From Oxalobacteraceae bacterium (GTDB lineage Bacteria; Pseudomonadota; Gammaproteobacteria; Burkholderiales; Burkholderiaceae_D): DNA of 64,000 nt. A model generated the notes under the pieces. That model worked only from the letters and a program-made list of their open reading frames with translations, was not told where the DNA came from and did not search any database. Position 1 is the stretch's first letter, and every line of letters starts with the position of its first letter. Below, piece by piece: positions 38,900 to 47,908 of this stretch. The stretch is taken from assembly GCA_947448025.1 (NCBI GenBank), contig CANFLV010000007.1, positions 62,001 to 126,000 of the forward strand, given 5' to 3'. Made by a program: the position numbers and the translations under genes.

Positions 38900-39298
38900 A
38901 TGAATCTGCTTAAAACCGTGCCGCCCAATCTGGTGCAGTCGATTCGTGCGTTCCGGGCGACCGACCTGCAGCTTGAAGCGGCGCGTCTTGGGCAGCACTT
39001 CCTGTACGCTTACTGTGCCGATACGACAACGCGGCAGCAGGTGTCTTCCGCGATCGCGCAGGCATTTCACTTTCCGCGCCAGTTCGGCAAAAATGTGGAC
39101 CTGCTGCGCCAATGCCTGACCGTGCTGGCGCACAAGGCCGGACCGCAGTCGGGTTTCCTGGTCGTGCTCGAACAATTACCGAATACGCCGAAATTTGACA
39201 AGGAAGCCCGCGAAACCCTGCTCGATGTGTTCCGCGATGCAGCTGATTTCTGGGCCGACAAGAAGGTCGCTTTCAGGGTGTTTTACTCATTTCAGTAA
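38900..39298 (+). CDS. Barstar-family protein
   Basis: 132-residue protein (152 if started at 38840). The region HFPRQFGKNVDLLRQCLTVL matches the barstar helix-loop that plugs the barnase active site. Barstar is the inhibitor of the ribonuclease barnase, but no ribonuclease gene is adjacent, so this may be an orphan immunity protein or a regulator of an endogenous nuclease. GAGGGAG immediately upstream of ATG 38900 decides this start. purN follows on the same strand. Confidence 0.82.
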   Translation: MNLLKTVPPNLVQSIRAFRATDLQLEAARLGQHFLYAYCADTTTRQQVSSAIAQAFHFPRQFGKNVDLLRQCLTVLAHKAGPQSGFLVVLEQLPNTPKFDKEARETLLDVFRDAADFWADKKVAFRVFYSFQ

Positions 39299-39389
39299 GT
39301 TATTTTTAGCAGAAGCCGCCATCCCTGAAGTTCAGCCGCCTGTCAGCGTTGTTTGAGGCCCGGGCACGCCGTACGGTACAATGCGCCCC

Positions 39390-40004
39390 ATGAGAAATAT
39401 CGTTATCCTGATTTCCGGGCGTGGTACGAACATGCAGGCGATCGTTGACGCTGCCAGTGTCGAGAAATGGCCCGCAAGAATTGCCGCGATTATCAGTAAC
39501 AAGGCTGGGGCGGAAGGGCTGGCCTTCGCCACGCAAAAGAACATTCCGACGGCCGTTGTGGCCAATACCGATTACGCGACGCGTGAAGCATTCGATATCG
39601 CTTTGCAGCAGGTGATCGACAGCTTCCAGCCGGATCTGGTCGTGCTGGCCGGTTTCATGCGTATCCTCAGCAATGAATTCGTCCATCACTATGACGCGCG
39701 CATGCTGAACATCCATCCTTCGCTGCTGCCGAGTTTCCCTGGCCTTGCGACGCATCGCCAGGCGCTCGACGCCGGCGTGAAGGTGCATGGCGCGACTGTG
39801 CATTTTGTCACAGCCGAGCTTGACCATGGACCGATCGTGGCACAGGTCGTCGTGCCAGTGCTGGCTGGGGATACCGAAGCGAGCCTGGCCGAACGGGTAT
39901 TGGCCGAAGAACATATTATTTATCCACGTGCAGTACGCTGGTTCATCGAAGGGCATTTGCACCTCGAGAATAACCATGTGCAAGTGGCTGCCGCCGCACG
40001 CTAA
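39390..40004 (+). CDS. purN: Phosphoribosylglycinamide formyltransferase
   Basis: 204-residue purine enzyme transferring formyl from 10-formyl-THF to GAR. The N-terminus NIVILISGRGTNMQAI, the catalytic Asn-His pair in LNIHPSLLPSFPG and the catalytic Asp in ELDHGPIVAQ are all present. ATG 39390 matches the family; an ATG nine bases upstream is also in frame. The rRNA methyltransferase gene follows after 32 bases. Confidence 0.95.
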   Translation: MRNIVILISGRGTNMQAIVDAASVEKWPARIAAIISNKAGAEGLAFATQKNIPTAVVANTDYATREAFDIALQQVIDSFQPDLVVLAGFMRILSNEFVHHYDARMLNIHPSLLPSFPGLATHRQALDAGVKVHGATVHFVTAELDHGPIVAQVVVPVLAGDTEASLAERVLAEEHIIYPRAVRWFIEGHLHLENNHVQVAAAAR

Positions 40005-40036
40005 CAAGAGTCAATCAGAGTCATTAAGGAATTTGC

Positions 40037-41293
40037 ATGAGATTACCACCCGCAATAAGCGCCTATACCGAAGAAGTATTGCGCGAGATTTTGCGCTTCA
40101 CTGGGCCGGCTGACCGCGTCCTGTCGCGTTATTTCAAGGATCATCCAAAGATTGGTTCGCGCGAGCGTGGCGCGATTGCCGAAGGTATTTATGGCTTGTT
40201 GCGCAATAAGTCGGTGTACAGCAGCTTTTCCGAATCCGGCAGTGGCGCGCCGATGCGACGTCTGGCCTTGCTCGGCTTGGCCGATGCTGTTGGTGTAGAT
40301 TCCCTCGGTGGTTTGACAATTGAAGAAACCGAGTGGCTTAATCGTGTCATGTTGATCGACCGTACGATTTTGCCGGCCATGATGCGTTCGAACCTGCCGC
40401 AATGGCTGTTCGATAAATTACTCGCTAAATTCGGCGAAGAACAAACCCTGCAGCTGGCCGAGTCGCTCAATTGCCAGGCACCGCTCGATTTACGCGTCAA
40501 TGCCATCAAAACCACGCGTGAAGCCGTCGTGGCGACCCTGGCCGAAGCGCCGATCATCGCCGTGCCGACACCGTATGCACCCCTGGGCCTGCGTATCATC
40601 AAGAAGCCATCGATTCAGAACCTACCTTTATTTCAGGATGGCTCGATTGAAGTACAAGACGAGGGCAGCCAGCTGCTGGCCCAGGTGCTGGGCGCCAAGC
40701 GCGGCGAAATGGTCGTGGATTTCTGCGCTGGTGCTGGTGGCAAAACCCTGGCGCTGGGCGCGATGATGCGCAATACCGGTCGCCTCTACGCCTTTGATGT
40801 GTCCGACAAACGCCTGGCCAAGCTCAAACCGCGCTTGGCCCGCAGCGGCCTGTCGAATGTGCATCCGGTGTTGATCGCCCACGAAAATGATGCCAAGATC
40901 AAGCGTTTGGCCGGCAAGATCGATCGCGTGTTGGTCGATGCGCCATGCAGTGGCCTGGGTACCCTGCGTCGTAACCCGGATGTCAAATGGCGCCAGTCGC
41001 CGAACGGCCTGGCCGAACTCAATGTCAAGCAGATCGGCATCCTCGCCGGTGCGGCGCGCTTGGTCAAGCCGGGCGGACGACTGGTGTACGCGACTTGCAG
41101 TTTGCTCGATGAAGAAAACGACGCGGTTGCTGAGCAGTTCCTGGCAGCGCACACGGATTTCACCCTGGTACCGATGAAAGATGTCCTCGCCGAGCAAAAG
41201 ATCGCGCTCGAGATGGGCGATTACCTGAAGCTCTTGCCGCATCTGCATCACACCGATGGCTTCTTCGCCGCGGTATTCGAACGCAATAAATAA
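40037..41293 (+). CDS. RsmB/NOP-family rRNA (cytosine-C5) methyltransferase
   Basis: 418-residue RNA m5C methyltransferase. An N-terminal NusB-like helical region (about 1-130) precedes the SAM-dependent catalytic domain with VVDFCAGAGGKTLALGA and both functional cysteines, in DAPCSGLGTLRRNPD and in YATCSLLDEEN, the latter carrying the nucleophile in the well-studied E. coli enzyme. It may be RsmB itself or a paralogue acting on 16S rRNA. AAGGA precedes the ATG. It lies between purN and a mechanosensitive channel gene. Confidence 0.9.
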   Translation: MRLPPAISAYTEEVLREILRFTGPADRVLSRYFKDHPKIGSRERGAIAEGIYGLLRNKSVYSSFSESGSGAPMRRLALLGLADAVGVDSLGGLTIEETEWLNRVMLIDRTILPAMMRSNLPQWLFDKLLAKFGEEQTLQLAESLNCQAPLDLRVNAIKTTREAVVATLAEAPIIAVPTPYAPLGLRIIKKPSIQNLPLFQDGSIEVQDEGSQLLAQVLGAKRGEMVVDFCAGAGGKTLALGAMMRNTGRLYAFDVSDKRLAKLKPRLARSGLSNVHPVLIAHENDAKIKRLAGKIDRVLVDAPCSGLGTLRRNPDVKWRQSPNGLAELNVKQIGILAGAARLVKPGGRLVYATCSLLDEENDAVAEQFLAAHTDFTLVPMKDVLAEQKIALEMGDYLKLLPHLHHTDGFFAAVFERNK

Positions 41294-41306
41294 GCAGGAA
41301 AACCTC

Positions 41307-42593
41307 ATGAGCGCCTCTGCCTATGCCAACTCCTGGTCGGATTTCCTGAGCGACTTGCAGGACCCGAACATGATGTGGCAGGTTGGGGTGCTCGTTTTGT
41401 GCATCGCTCTTGGTTCGGCGTTTGCACGCCTGATGCACAGCCGCTTGCGCGCGCGCAGCGTAGAAAGTGGCGTGGTGCGGTGGGGCGCTGACAGCTTTGC
41501 GTATGTCATGGCGCCGCTGTTTTCACTAATCCTCATCGCCATTGCCAAGCCTATCCTTGCGAACTGGCATCACGTCAATCTCTTGCGCCTGGCTTTGCCC
41601 CTGTGTGCCTCGTTTGCGTTAATACGCCTCGGTTTCAATGTGTTCCGACGGGTATTCGCTCCCGATGGCGGCGCTGGTAAATTTCTCCAGCTATTTGAAA
41701 AGATCTTCGCCACCATCGTCTGGATCGGCGTTGCCCTGTATATCACTGGACTGTGGGATGACCTGGCCAATACGCTGGACAATGTTGTCTTGCCTTTCGG
41801 CCGTAACAAGATTTCCATCCTGACTATTGCCCAGGCACTCGTCTCCGTTGTCTTTACCCTGCTCATCGCGTTGTGGTTTGGCGCAATGCTCGAAGACCGA
41901 CTGATGCGTTTTGATACGCTGCACTCTTCCTTGCGAGTGGTGATGGCGCGACTTGGGAGGGCGATACTGATTTTTGTCGCAGTCTTGCTCAGTCTGTCGC
42001 TGGTGGGCATCGACCTGACGGTCTTGTCCGTGTTCGGCGGGGCACTTGGCGTTGGCCTCGGCCTCGGACTGCAAAAAATCGTCAGCAGTTATGTTTCGGG
42101 TTTCGTCATCTTGCTTGAGCGTAGCCTTGCCATAGGTGACATGGTCTCAGTCGACAAATATTTCGGCGAAGTTACCCAGATCAATACGCGTTACACGGTG
42201 TTGCAGGGACTTGATGGTATAGAGTCAGTGATTCCAAATGAATTGCTGATTTCCTCGACGGTACAAAACTATTCGCTGAGCAATCGGACCTTGCGTCTCG
42301 TCACTCATGTGTCGGTAGCGTATGACACGGCCATTGAACCCTTGCTGCCCCTGCTTGCCAGCGCTGTCGCGAGCGTGGAGCGCGTACTGGAAGATCCTGA
42401 GCCAGCCGCTTTACTGGTCAGATTCGGCGCAGATGGACTAGAACTGGAAATTGGCTTCTGGATCGCCGACCCCGAAAATGGCCGCATGGGGGTTGTCTCG
42501 GACGTCAACCTTGCAATTTGGCGCGTATTGCAAGAACAAAACATCAAAGTCCCCTATGCCCAGCGCGAAGTCCACGTAATAGACGGCAAGTAA
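41307..42593 (+). CDS. MscS-family mechanosensitive ion channel
   Basis: 428-residue inner-membrane channel. Several transmembrane helices (about residues 30-215) lead to the pore helix region FGGALGVGLGLGLQKIVSSYVSGFVILLE, rich in Gly/Ala as in MscS TM3. The beta domain follows, with IGDMVSVDKYFGEVTQINTRYTVL and the family motif VIPNELLISSTVQNYS, then the C-terminal alpha/beta domain. It opens under membrane tension to release solutes in hypo-osmotic shock. ATG 41307 has AGGAAA upstream. It begins 14 bases after the methyltransferase gene. Confidence 0.9.
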   Translation: MSASAYANSWSDFLSDLQDPNMMWQVGVLVLCIALGSAFARLMHSRLRARSVESGVVRWGADSFAYVMAPLFSLILIAIAKPILANWHHVNLLRLALPLCASFALIRLGFNVFRRVFAPDGGAGKFLQLFEKIFATIVWIGVALYITGLWDDLANTLDNVVLPFGRNKISILTIAQALVSVVFTLLIALWFGAMLEDRLMRFDTLHSSLRVVMARLGRAILIFVAVLLSLSLVGIDLTVLSVFGGALGVGLGLGLQKIVSSYVSGFVILLERSLAIGDMVSVDKYFGEVTQINTRYTVLQGLDGIESVIPNELLISSTVQNYSLSNRTLRLVTHVSVAYDTAIEPLLPLLASAVASVERVLEDPEPAALLVRFGADGLELEIGFWIADPENGRMGVVSDVNLAIWRVLQEQNIKVPYAQREVHVIDGK

Positions 42594-42737
42594 GTGATGT
42601 TGGGCATTAGACCAATATGCCTTTGCCGGGAATCAGCGTACAATCTTCAAAAAAATTAACGGTCTCGCAGGCATCGAAACTGAAATGCAGTGGCGAACAG
42701 CGAACTTACAGTCGTAATGACGTTTTTTGGAGTAGTA

Positions 42738-43943
42738 ATGACTTTCGATAACATGCTTTATGCCACGCTTGATTTTTTGGCTAACGGCTTGACCCGTGCC
42801 AGTGCGTGGCAGGTTGTGGTCTACACCCTGGTGGTGACGCATATCACGATTGCCGGAGTGACCATTTTCCTGCACCGTTGCCAGGCGCATCGCGCGCTGG
42901 AATTGCATGCGATCCCGAGTCATTTCTTCCGCTTCTGGCTCTGGTTGACCACTGGTCTGGTGACCAAGGAATTTGCCGCAGTTCACCGCAAGCATCACGC
43001 AAAATGCGAAACCGTTGATGATCCGCATAGCCCTGTGACCCGTGGCATCAAGAAAGTTTTGCTGGAAGGTACTGAGTTGTACCGTATTGAAGCCAAGAAC
43101 AAGGAAACCATCGCGAAATACGGTTCCGGCACACCCGACGACTGGATTGAGCGCGAAGTCTATACCGGCCGCAGTGCTCACGGCATTGTCCTCATGTTCA
43201 TTATCAATGTTGCCTTGTTCGGTGTGATCGGCATTACGATCTGGGCCATTCAAATGGTCTGGATTCCCGTCATGGCAACGGCAATCATCAACGGTATCGG
43301 CCATTACTGGGGTTACCGCAATTATGATTGCGCTGATGCTGCGACGAACGTGTTCCCTTGGGGCATCTTAATCGGTGGTGAAGAGCTGCACAATAATCAC
43401 CATACATTTGGCACCTCGGCCAAGTTGTCATCGAAATGGTATGAGTTCGATATCGGCTGGATGTACATTCGCATCATGGAAATTTTTGGTCTGGCGAAAG
43501 TAAAGAAAATCGCGCCGCAACCGAAGTTCGACCGGCAAAAACTGGTCGCCGACTTCGACACGCTGCAGGCAGTAATTTCGAACCGCTACGACGTGATGGC
43601 CAAGTACGCTGCATCGCTGAAACAGACATGGCATGAAGAAATCGATGTCTTGCGCGGTGCTGCACTTGAATCGAGCTTCCTGAACTCATCGAAGAAATTG
43701 TTGCAGCGTGAGCCGGCGAAACTTGAGGCGACACAAAAACAGCAATTGACTGAATTGTTCGCCCATAGCAAAGCACTGCAGACCATGCATGAAATGCGCA
43801 TCGAGCTGTCGGCAATCTGGGAGCGCTCGCATTCGACTTCCGACCAGTTATTGCATCAACTCCAAGACTGGTGTGTGCGTGCCGAAGCGTCTGGGATCAA
43901 GGCACTGAGCGAGTTTTCGATGCGCCTGCGTAGTTATGCATAA
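42738..43943 (+). CDS. Fatty acid desaturase (delta-9 type) with helical C-terminal extension
   Basis: 401-residue membrane desaturase introducing a double bond in acyl chains. The three histidine boxes are HRCQAHR, HRKHHAK and HNNHH, binding the di-iron centre; four hydrophobic stretches surround them. After the desaturase core (about residues 1-255) comes an extension of about 145 residues predicted helical and charged, with no recognised domain. GGAG precedes ATG 42738. A long perfect hairpin follows the stop. Role: membrane fluidity adjustment, for example to cold. Confidence 0.9.
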   Translation: MTFDNMLYATLDFLANGLTRASAWQVVVYTLVVTHITIAGVTIFLHRCQAHRALELHAIPSHFFRFWLWLTTGLVTKEFAAVHRKHHAKCETVDDPHSPVTRGIKKVLLEGTELYRIEAKNKETIAKYGSGTPDDWIEREVYTGRSAHGIVLMFIINVALFGVIGITIWAIQMVWIPVMATAIINGIGHYWGYRNYDCADAATNVFPWGILIGGEELHNNHHTFGTSAKLSSKWYEFDIGWMYIRIMEIFGLAKVKKIAPQPKFDRQKLVADFDTLQAVISNRYDVMAKYAASLKQTWHEEIDVLRGAALESSFLNSSKKLLQREPAKLEATQKQQLTELFAHSKALQTMHEMRIELSAIWERSHSTSDQLLHQLQDWCVRAEASGIKALSEFSMRLRSYA

Positions 43944-43964
43944 AACTGCTTGAATCGTTCCATA

Positions 43965-44005
43965 GATAAAGAAATGGCCCGGATCATCCGGGCCATTTCT
44001 TTATC
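43965..44005 (+). terminator. Long perfect hairpin after desaturase gene
   Basis: An 18-bp perfect stem with arms GATAAAGAAATGGCCCGG and its complement surrounds an ATCAT loop. The 3' arm ends TTTCTTTATC, a broken U-tract, so it can act as a rho-independent terminator in either direction. Confidence 0.85.
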
Positions 44006-44045
44006 GGCAAAGCAAATGCGTATTTCGTTCAATTAACAGACAACA

Positions 44046-44081
44046 AAAAGCCCCGCAAGATATGCATCTTGCGGGGCTTTT
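44046..44081 (-). terminator. Bidirectional terminator after rpmG
   Basis: A 16-bp perfect stem with arms AAAAGCCCCGCAAGAT and its complement has an ATGC loop and T runs on both strands, 16 bases beyond the rpmG stop. It insulates the ribosomal operon from the desaturase gene. Confidence 0.92.
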
Positions 44082-44097
44082 TTGAATCCCGGATCAA

Positions 44098-44265
44098 TTA
44101 CTTGATCTTGGTTTCTTTGTATTCAACGTGCTTGCGAACCTTAGGATCAAACTTCATGATCGACATTTTTTCTGGCGTCGTGCGTTTGTTCTTTGTCGTC
44201 GTGTAGAAATGACCTGTACCTGCGGTCGATTCCAGCTTGATTTTGTCGCGGCCTGATTTAGCCAT
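44098..44265 (-). CDS. rpmG: 50S ribosomal protein L33
   Basis: 55-residue ribosomal protein translated from the minus strand: [20 protein letters not shown], then [35 protein letters not shown]. It has no zinc-binding cysteines, as in the Cys-minus form. It is downstream of rpmB in the usual rpmB-rpmG operon, 22 bases apart. Confidence 0.97.
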   Translation of the reverse strand: MAKSGRDKIKLESTAGTGHFYTTTKNKRTTPEKMSIMKFDPKVRKHVEYKETKIK

Positions 44266-44287
44266 GATTATTCCTTTATTCTGCTAG

Positions 44288-44524
44288 TTAGACTTTTACG
44301 CCACGGGCGCGCATGTCGGTCAGGACGGCATCGATACCGATCTTGTCGATGACACGCAGGCCGGCATTGGAGAGGCGCAAAGAAACCCAACGGTTCTCGG
44401 ACTCTACGAAAATGCGACGGTTTTGCAAGTTAGGCAAAAAACGACGCTTCGTTTTATTGTTTGCATGGGAAACATTGTTGCCAACCATCGGCCCCTTCCC
44501 AGTGACTTGGCATACACGTGCCAT
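44288..44524 (-). CDS. rpmB: 50S ribosomal protein L28
   Basis: 78-residue basic protein with the L28 start [20 protein letters not shown], the [14 protein letters not shown] segment and a Val-Lys C-terminus. TAGGAG lies upstream of the ATG. It is first in the rpmB-rpmG operon, with a clear sigma-70-type promoter about 40 bases upstream. Confidence 0.97.
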   Translation of the reverse strand: MARVCQVTGKGPMVGNNVSHANNKTKRRFLPNLQNRRIFVESENRWVSLRLSNAGLRVIDKIGIDAVLTDMRARGVKV

Positions 44525-44565
44525 ATTTCTACTCCTAAAATATTCCAGAAATTGGAAAAAAAGAG

Positions 44566-44594
44566 AGTATAGCCAAAATTCTCAGCTATTTCAA
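44566..44594 (-). promoter_or_regulatory. Sigma-70-type promoter of rpmB-rpmG
   Basis: On the minus strand, TTGAAA (44594-44589) and TATACT (44571-44566) are separated by exactly 17 bases, 42 bases before the rpmB ATG. Five of six bases match consensus at each hexamer. Confidence 0.75.
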
Positions 44595-44676
44595 CGACTT
44601 AAGTGAATTAACTGTGTCTTTTAAAAATAAGGTAATTTAACAATCATCACGCTTCCGGACAAGGCAATGAAAATGC

Positions 44677-45351
44677 TCAAATTTCACCGTGCTCGGCAAA
44701 TGAATATGTTTGCTCGCCTGCGAGGACGAAATGGTCGAGCACCTGCACTTCGACCAGCGCCAACGCCCGTTTCAAAGTCTGCGTCAGGACTTTGTCTGCC
44801 GCGCTCGGCGTTGGATTGCCGGAGGGGTGATTGTGCGCAAGGATGACGGCCGCGGCATTGTGCGCCAACGCCGATTTGACGACTTCGCGCGGGTAGACGC
44901 TGGCATGGGTGAGGCTACCGCGAAATAATTCTTCGCAAGCCAGCAAGCGGTTCTGTACATCGAGATAGACCACGGCGAAGGATTCGTGCGCTTTGCGCCC
45001 GAGCTGCAATTGCAGGAAATGTTTGACCGCCGGTGAAGTGTTCAACGCCACCCCCTGGTTCATCACTTCCGTAAGTGCGCGTCGCGCCAGTTCCAGCACC
45101 GCCTGCATCATGGCAAATTTTGCCGGTCCGAGTCCGTGCAAGGTAGAAAAATCACTCAAGTTCGCATTAAACAAGCCATTGAGCGAACCAAAGCGCTCCA
45201 GCATGACATGGCCAAGTTCGATCGCATTTTTGCCGGCCACGCCAACGCGTAGTATCAATGCGAGCAGCTCAGCGTCGGTCAGGCTGGCCGCGCCATGCTC
45301 GATCAAGCGTTCGCGCGGGCGCTGCTGTGCCGGCCAGTCGGAAATTGCCAT
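44677..45351 (-). CDS. radC: RadC-family JAB/MPN domain protein
   Basis: 224-residue RadC. An N-terminal helix-hairpin-helix-like region (LTDAELLALILRVG...LHGLGPAKFAMMQA) precedes a JAB1/MPN domain with the zinc-metalloprotease-type motif ILAHNHPSGNPTPSAAD. Historically called a DNA-repair protein, its biochemical role remains unclear. The start is ATG 45351 (MAISDWPAQQRPRERL), the family norm; longer frames reach past it. It is divergent from fkpB. Confidence 0.92.
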   Translation of the reverse strand: MAISDWPAQQRPRERLIEHGAASLTDAELLALILRVGVAGKNAIELGHVMLERFGSLNGLFNANLSDFSTLHGLGPAKFAMMQAVLELARRALTEVMNQGVALNTSPAVKHFLQLQLGRKAHESFAVVYLDVQNRLLACEELFRGSLTHASVYPREVVKSALAHNAAAVILAHNHPSGNPTPSAADKVLTQTLKRALALVEVQVLDHFVLAGEQTYSFAEHGEI

Positions 45352-45419
45352 GATAGCTAGGCGCCTAATCGAGGGAAGTGGCTTAAAATAGCGGGTTATC
45401 ATGCCATTCAGGATGTTCA

Positions 45420-45875
45420 ATGTCAAATTTACAACATCCGGTCGTCACCGGAACGTCTTACCTTACTTTGCATTACCGTCTGGCTTCGATGGATGGCGTT
45501 GATATCGTCACGACCTTCAATGAAAATCCGGCAACGCTGCAAATGGGTGGCGGTCAGCTCGCGCCATTTCTGGAGGCGGTCTTGCTCGGCCTGCCCGAAG
45601 GCACGCACCAGAGTTTTGATCTGCCGCCTGAGGCTGCATTTGGACCGCGCAATCCCGATCTCGTGCAGATGGTGTCGCGCGCGACGCTGAAAGAGAATTC
45701 TTCGCTGGATGAAAATTATGCGATCGGTGACCTCGTCGATTTCGCTGCCCCATCAGGCGGTCGCTTTGCCGGCGTGCTGCGTGAAATGCACCCTGAACAT
45801 GCGCTGTTTGACTTCAACCATCCACTGGCTGGCCAGACGGTGAAGTTCGAAGTGCGCATCATCGGCATTCTTTGA
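45420..45875 (+). CDS. fkpB: FKBP-type peptidyl-prolyl isomerase (SlpA-like)
   Basis: 151-residue FKBP-fold prolyl isomerase. The [20 protein letters not shown] strand start, the [26 protein letters not shown] flap region and the [17 protein letters not shown] end resemble SlpA/FkpB, which acts as a cytoplasmic folding helper. AGGA precedes the ATG. ispH follows 19 bases later, the arrangement common in proteobacteria. Confidence 0.92.
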   Translation: MSNLQHPVVTGTSYLTLHYRLASMDGVDIVTTFNENPATLQMGGGQLAPFLEAVLLGLPEGTHQSFDLPPEAAFGPRNPDLVQMVSRATLKENSSLDENYAIGDLVDFAAPSGGRFAGVLREMHPEHALFDFNHPLAGQTVKFEVRIIGIL

Positions 45876-45894
45876 TTCAGCCCGGGGATCAAAC

Positions 45895-46824
45895 ATGGAT
45901 AAGGAAATTCTGCTGGCTCAGCCGCGCGGCTTTTGTGCCGGTGTCGATCGTGCCATTGAAATCGTCGAGCGTGCATTGACCCAGTTCGGCGCGCCTATCT
46001 ATGTGCGCCACGAGATCGTGCATAACGCCTACGTCGTCAATGATTTGCGTAGCAAGGGTGCCGTCTTCATTGAAGAACTCGCGGATGTACCGACGGGCCA
46101 GACCGTGGTCTTTTCCGCACATGGCGTCTCGCAGTCGGTGCAGCAGGAAGCGCGTGAGCGCGGCTTGCAGATTTTCGATGCGACCTGTCCGCTGGTGACA
46201 AAAGTCCATTTTGAAGTCGCGAAGATGCGCCGTGAAGGCCGCGAAGTGATCATGATCGGTCATGATGGTCATCCGGAAGTCGAGGGCACGATGGGCCAGG
46301 CCGAGGCCGGTATGTATCTCGTCGAGACGCTCGCGGATGTTGCAGGCCTGACTGTGACGAACCCCGATATGCTCGCCTATGTCACACAAACGACGCTGTC
46401 GGTGGATGACACGGCGGACGTGATCGCCGCACTGAAAGTGAAATACCCCAATATTACGGAGCCAAAAAAAGGCGATATCTGTTACGCCACCACGAACCGG
46501 CAAGAAGCCGTTAAATTCATGGCGCCACAGGTCGACGTCGTCATCGTGGTCGGTAGCCCCAACAGCTCGAACTCGAACCGCCTGCGTGAAGTCGCCGAAA
46601 AAATGGGCACTGTCGCCTACATGGTCGATAACGCGCTGCAAATCAATCCTGACTGGCTCGCGGGTAAGCTGCGTATTGGTGTCACTGCAGGTGCGTCTGC
46701 GCCGGAAATTCTGGTTCAGGCCGTCATCGACAGGCTCAAGGAATGCGGCGCCAAAAGTGTGCGCTCACTCGAGGGGATCGAAGAGCATGTGACCTTCCCG
46801 CTGCCCAAGGGTTTGAAGACTTGA
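45895..46824 (+). CDS. ispH: 4-hydroxy-3-methylbut-2-enyl diphosphate reductase
   Basis: 309-residue iron-sulphur enzyme of the last MEP-pathway step, making IPP and DMAPP. The three conserved cluster cysteines are in [23 protein letters not shown] and [11 protein letters not shown]. The catalytic Glu region and [11 protein letters not shown] substrate loop are present. Full length. It lies in an fkpB-ispH operon. Confidence 0.97.
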   Translation: MDKEILLAQPRGFCAGVDRAIEIVERALTQFGAPIYVRHEIVHNAYVVNDLRSKGAVFIEELADVPTGQTVVFSAHGVSQSVQQEARERGLQIFDATCPLVTKVHFEVAKMRREGREVIMIGHDGHPEVEGTMGQAEAGMYLVETLADVAGLTVTNPDMLAYVTQTTLSVDDTADVIAALKVKYPNITEPKKGDICYATTNRQEAVKFMAPQVDVVIVVGSPNSSNSNRLREVAEKMGTVAYMVDNALQINPDWLAGKLRIGVTAGASAPEILVQAVIDRLKECGAKSVRSLEGIEEHVTFPLPKGLKT

Positions 46825-46969
46825 TGCAGCGTTTGTTCGCACAAACTGAGGCTATTACTTTCTGTATAATCGGCCTCGATTTCATTCCCGGATCATTGCC
46901 ACAGCTACCCGCCGTGGCCGTTCGATCGGGGCTCACCATGCCACGTTAGACTTATAGCGATCACGACAT

Positions 46970-47899
46970 ATGGATATCTTCATCCAGCAATTAATTAATG
47001 GGCTGGTCCTGGGTAGTATGTATGCACTGGTCGCTCTCGGTTACACGATGGTGTACGGTGTGCTGAACCTGATCAATTTCGCCCACGGCGATGTCTTGAT
47101 GGTCGGGGCGATGGTCGGCGTGACCATCCTTAAAATCGTCCAGTCTGTTGCGCCTGATTTGCCTGGCATCGTGAAACTCATCATTGCCATCGTCTTCGCC
47201 ATTCCTATCTGCATAGGCGTCAATCTCGCCATCGAGCGTATCGCCTATCGCAAGCTGCGTAATGCCCCGCGACTGGCGCCTTTGATCACGGCGATCGGTG
47301 TGTCACTGCTGTTGCAAACCTTTGCGATGATGATCTGGGGGCGCAGCCCGGTCGCCTTTCCGCAGGTGATGCCGCAAGATTCGATTGAATTTTTTGGCGC
47401 CCTGATCACGCCAACACAAATCATGCTGCTGGTACTGGCGACCATGGCGATGGTCGGTTTGCTGCTACTCGTTGAAAAGACCAAGATGGGACGCGCCATG
47501 CGCGCCACCGCCGAAAATCCGCGCGTGGCAGGCCTGATGGGCGTGGATTCCAATAAGGTCATCGTCATGACCTTTGCGATCGGCGCGGCGCTGGCGGCAG
47601 TGGCTGGCGTGATGTGGGGCGCGACTTATTCATCGGCGCAATTTGCGATGGGTTTTTTGCCGGGTCTGAAGGCATTTTCTGCAGCGGTACTGGGCGGGAT
47701 CGGCAATATTTACGGCGCCATGCTGGGCGGTATCCTGCTGGGTCTCATTGAAAGCCTGGGCGCCGGGTACATTGGTGATTTGACTGGTGACTTCCTCGGC
47801 AGCCAATATCAGGACATCTTTGCCTTCGTCGTGCTGATCATCGTGTTGACCCTGCGCCCCTCCGGCATCATGGGTGAACGCGTGGCTGACCGCGCATAA
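46970..47899 (+). CDS. livH: Branched-chain amino-acid ABC transporter permease LivH
   Basis: 309-residue inner-membrane permease with about eight hydrophobic segments. LVLGSMYALVALGYTMVYGVLNLINFAHGD at the N-terminus is the LivH signature, and RAMRATAENPRVAGLMGVD is the coupling (EAA-like) loop. It forms the translocation pore with LivM for leucine, isoleucine, valine or related substrates. A perfect TATAAT at 46865-46870 upstream, without a clear -35, may be its promoter. First gene of livHMGF. Confidence 0.93.
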   Translation: MDIFIQQLINGLVLGSMYALVALGYTMVYGVLNLINFAHGDVLMVGAMVGVTILKIVQSVAPDLPGIVKLIIAIVFAIPICIGVNLAIERIAYRKLRNAPRLAPLITAIGVSLLLQTFAMMIWGRSPVAFPQVMPQDSIEFFGALITPTQIMLLVLATMAMVGLLLLVEKTKMGRAMRATAENPRVAGLMGVDSNKVIVMTFAIGAALAAVAGVMWGATYSSAQFAMGFLPGLKAFSAAVLGGIGNIYGAMLGGILLGLIESLGAGYIGDLTGDFLGSQYQDIFAFVVLIIVLTLRPSGIMGERVADRA

Positions 47900-47908
47900 G
47901 GAGCGACC

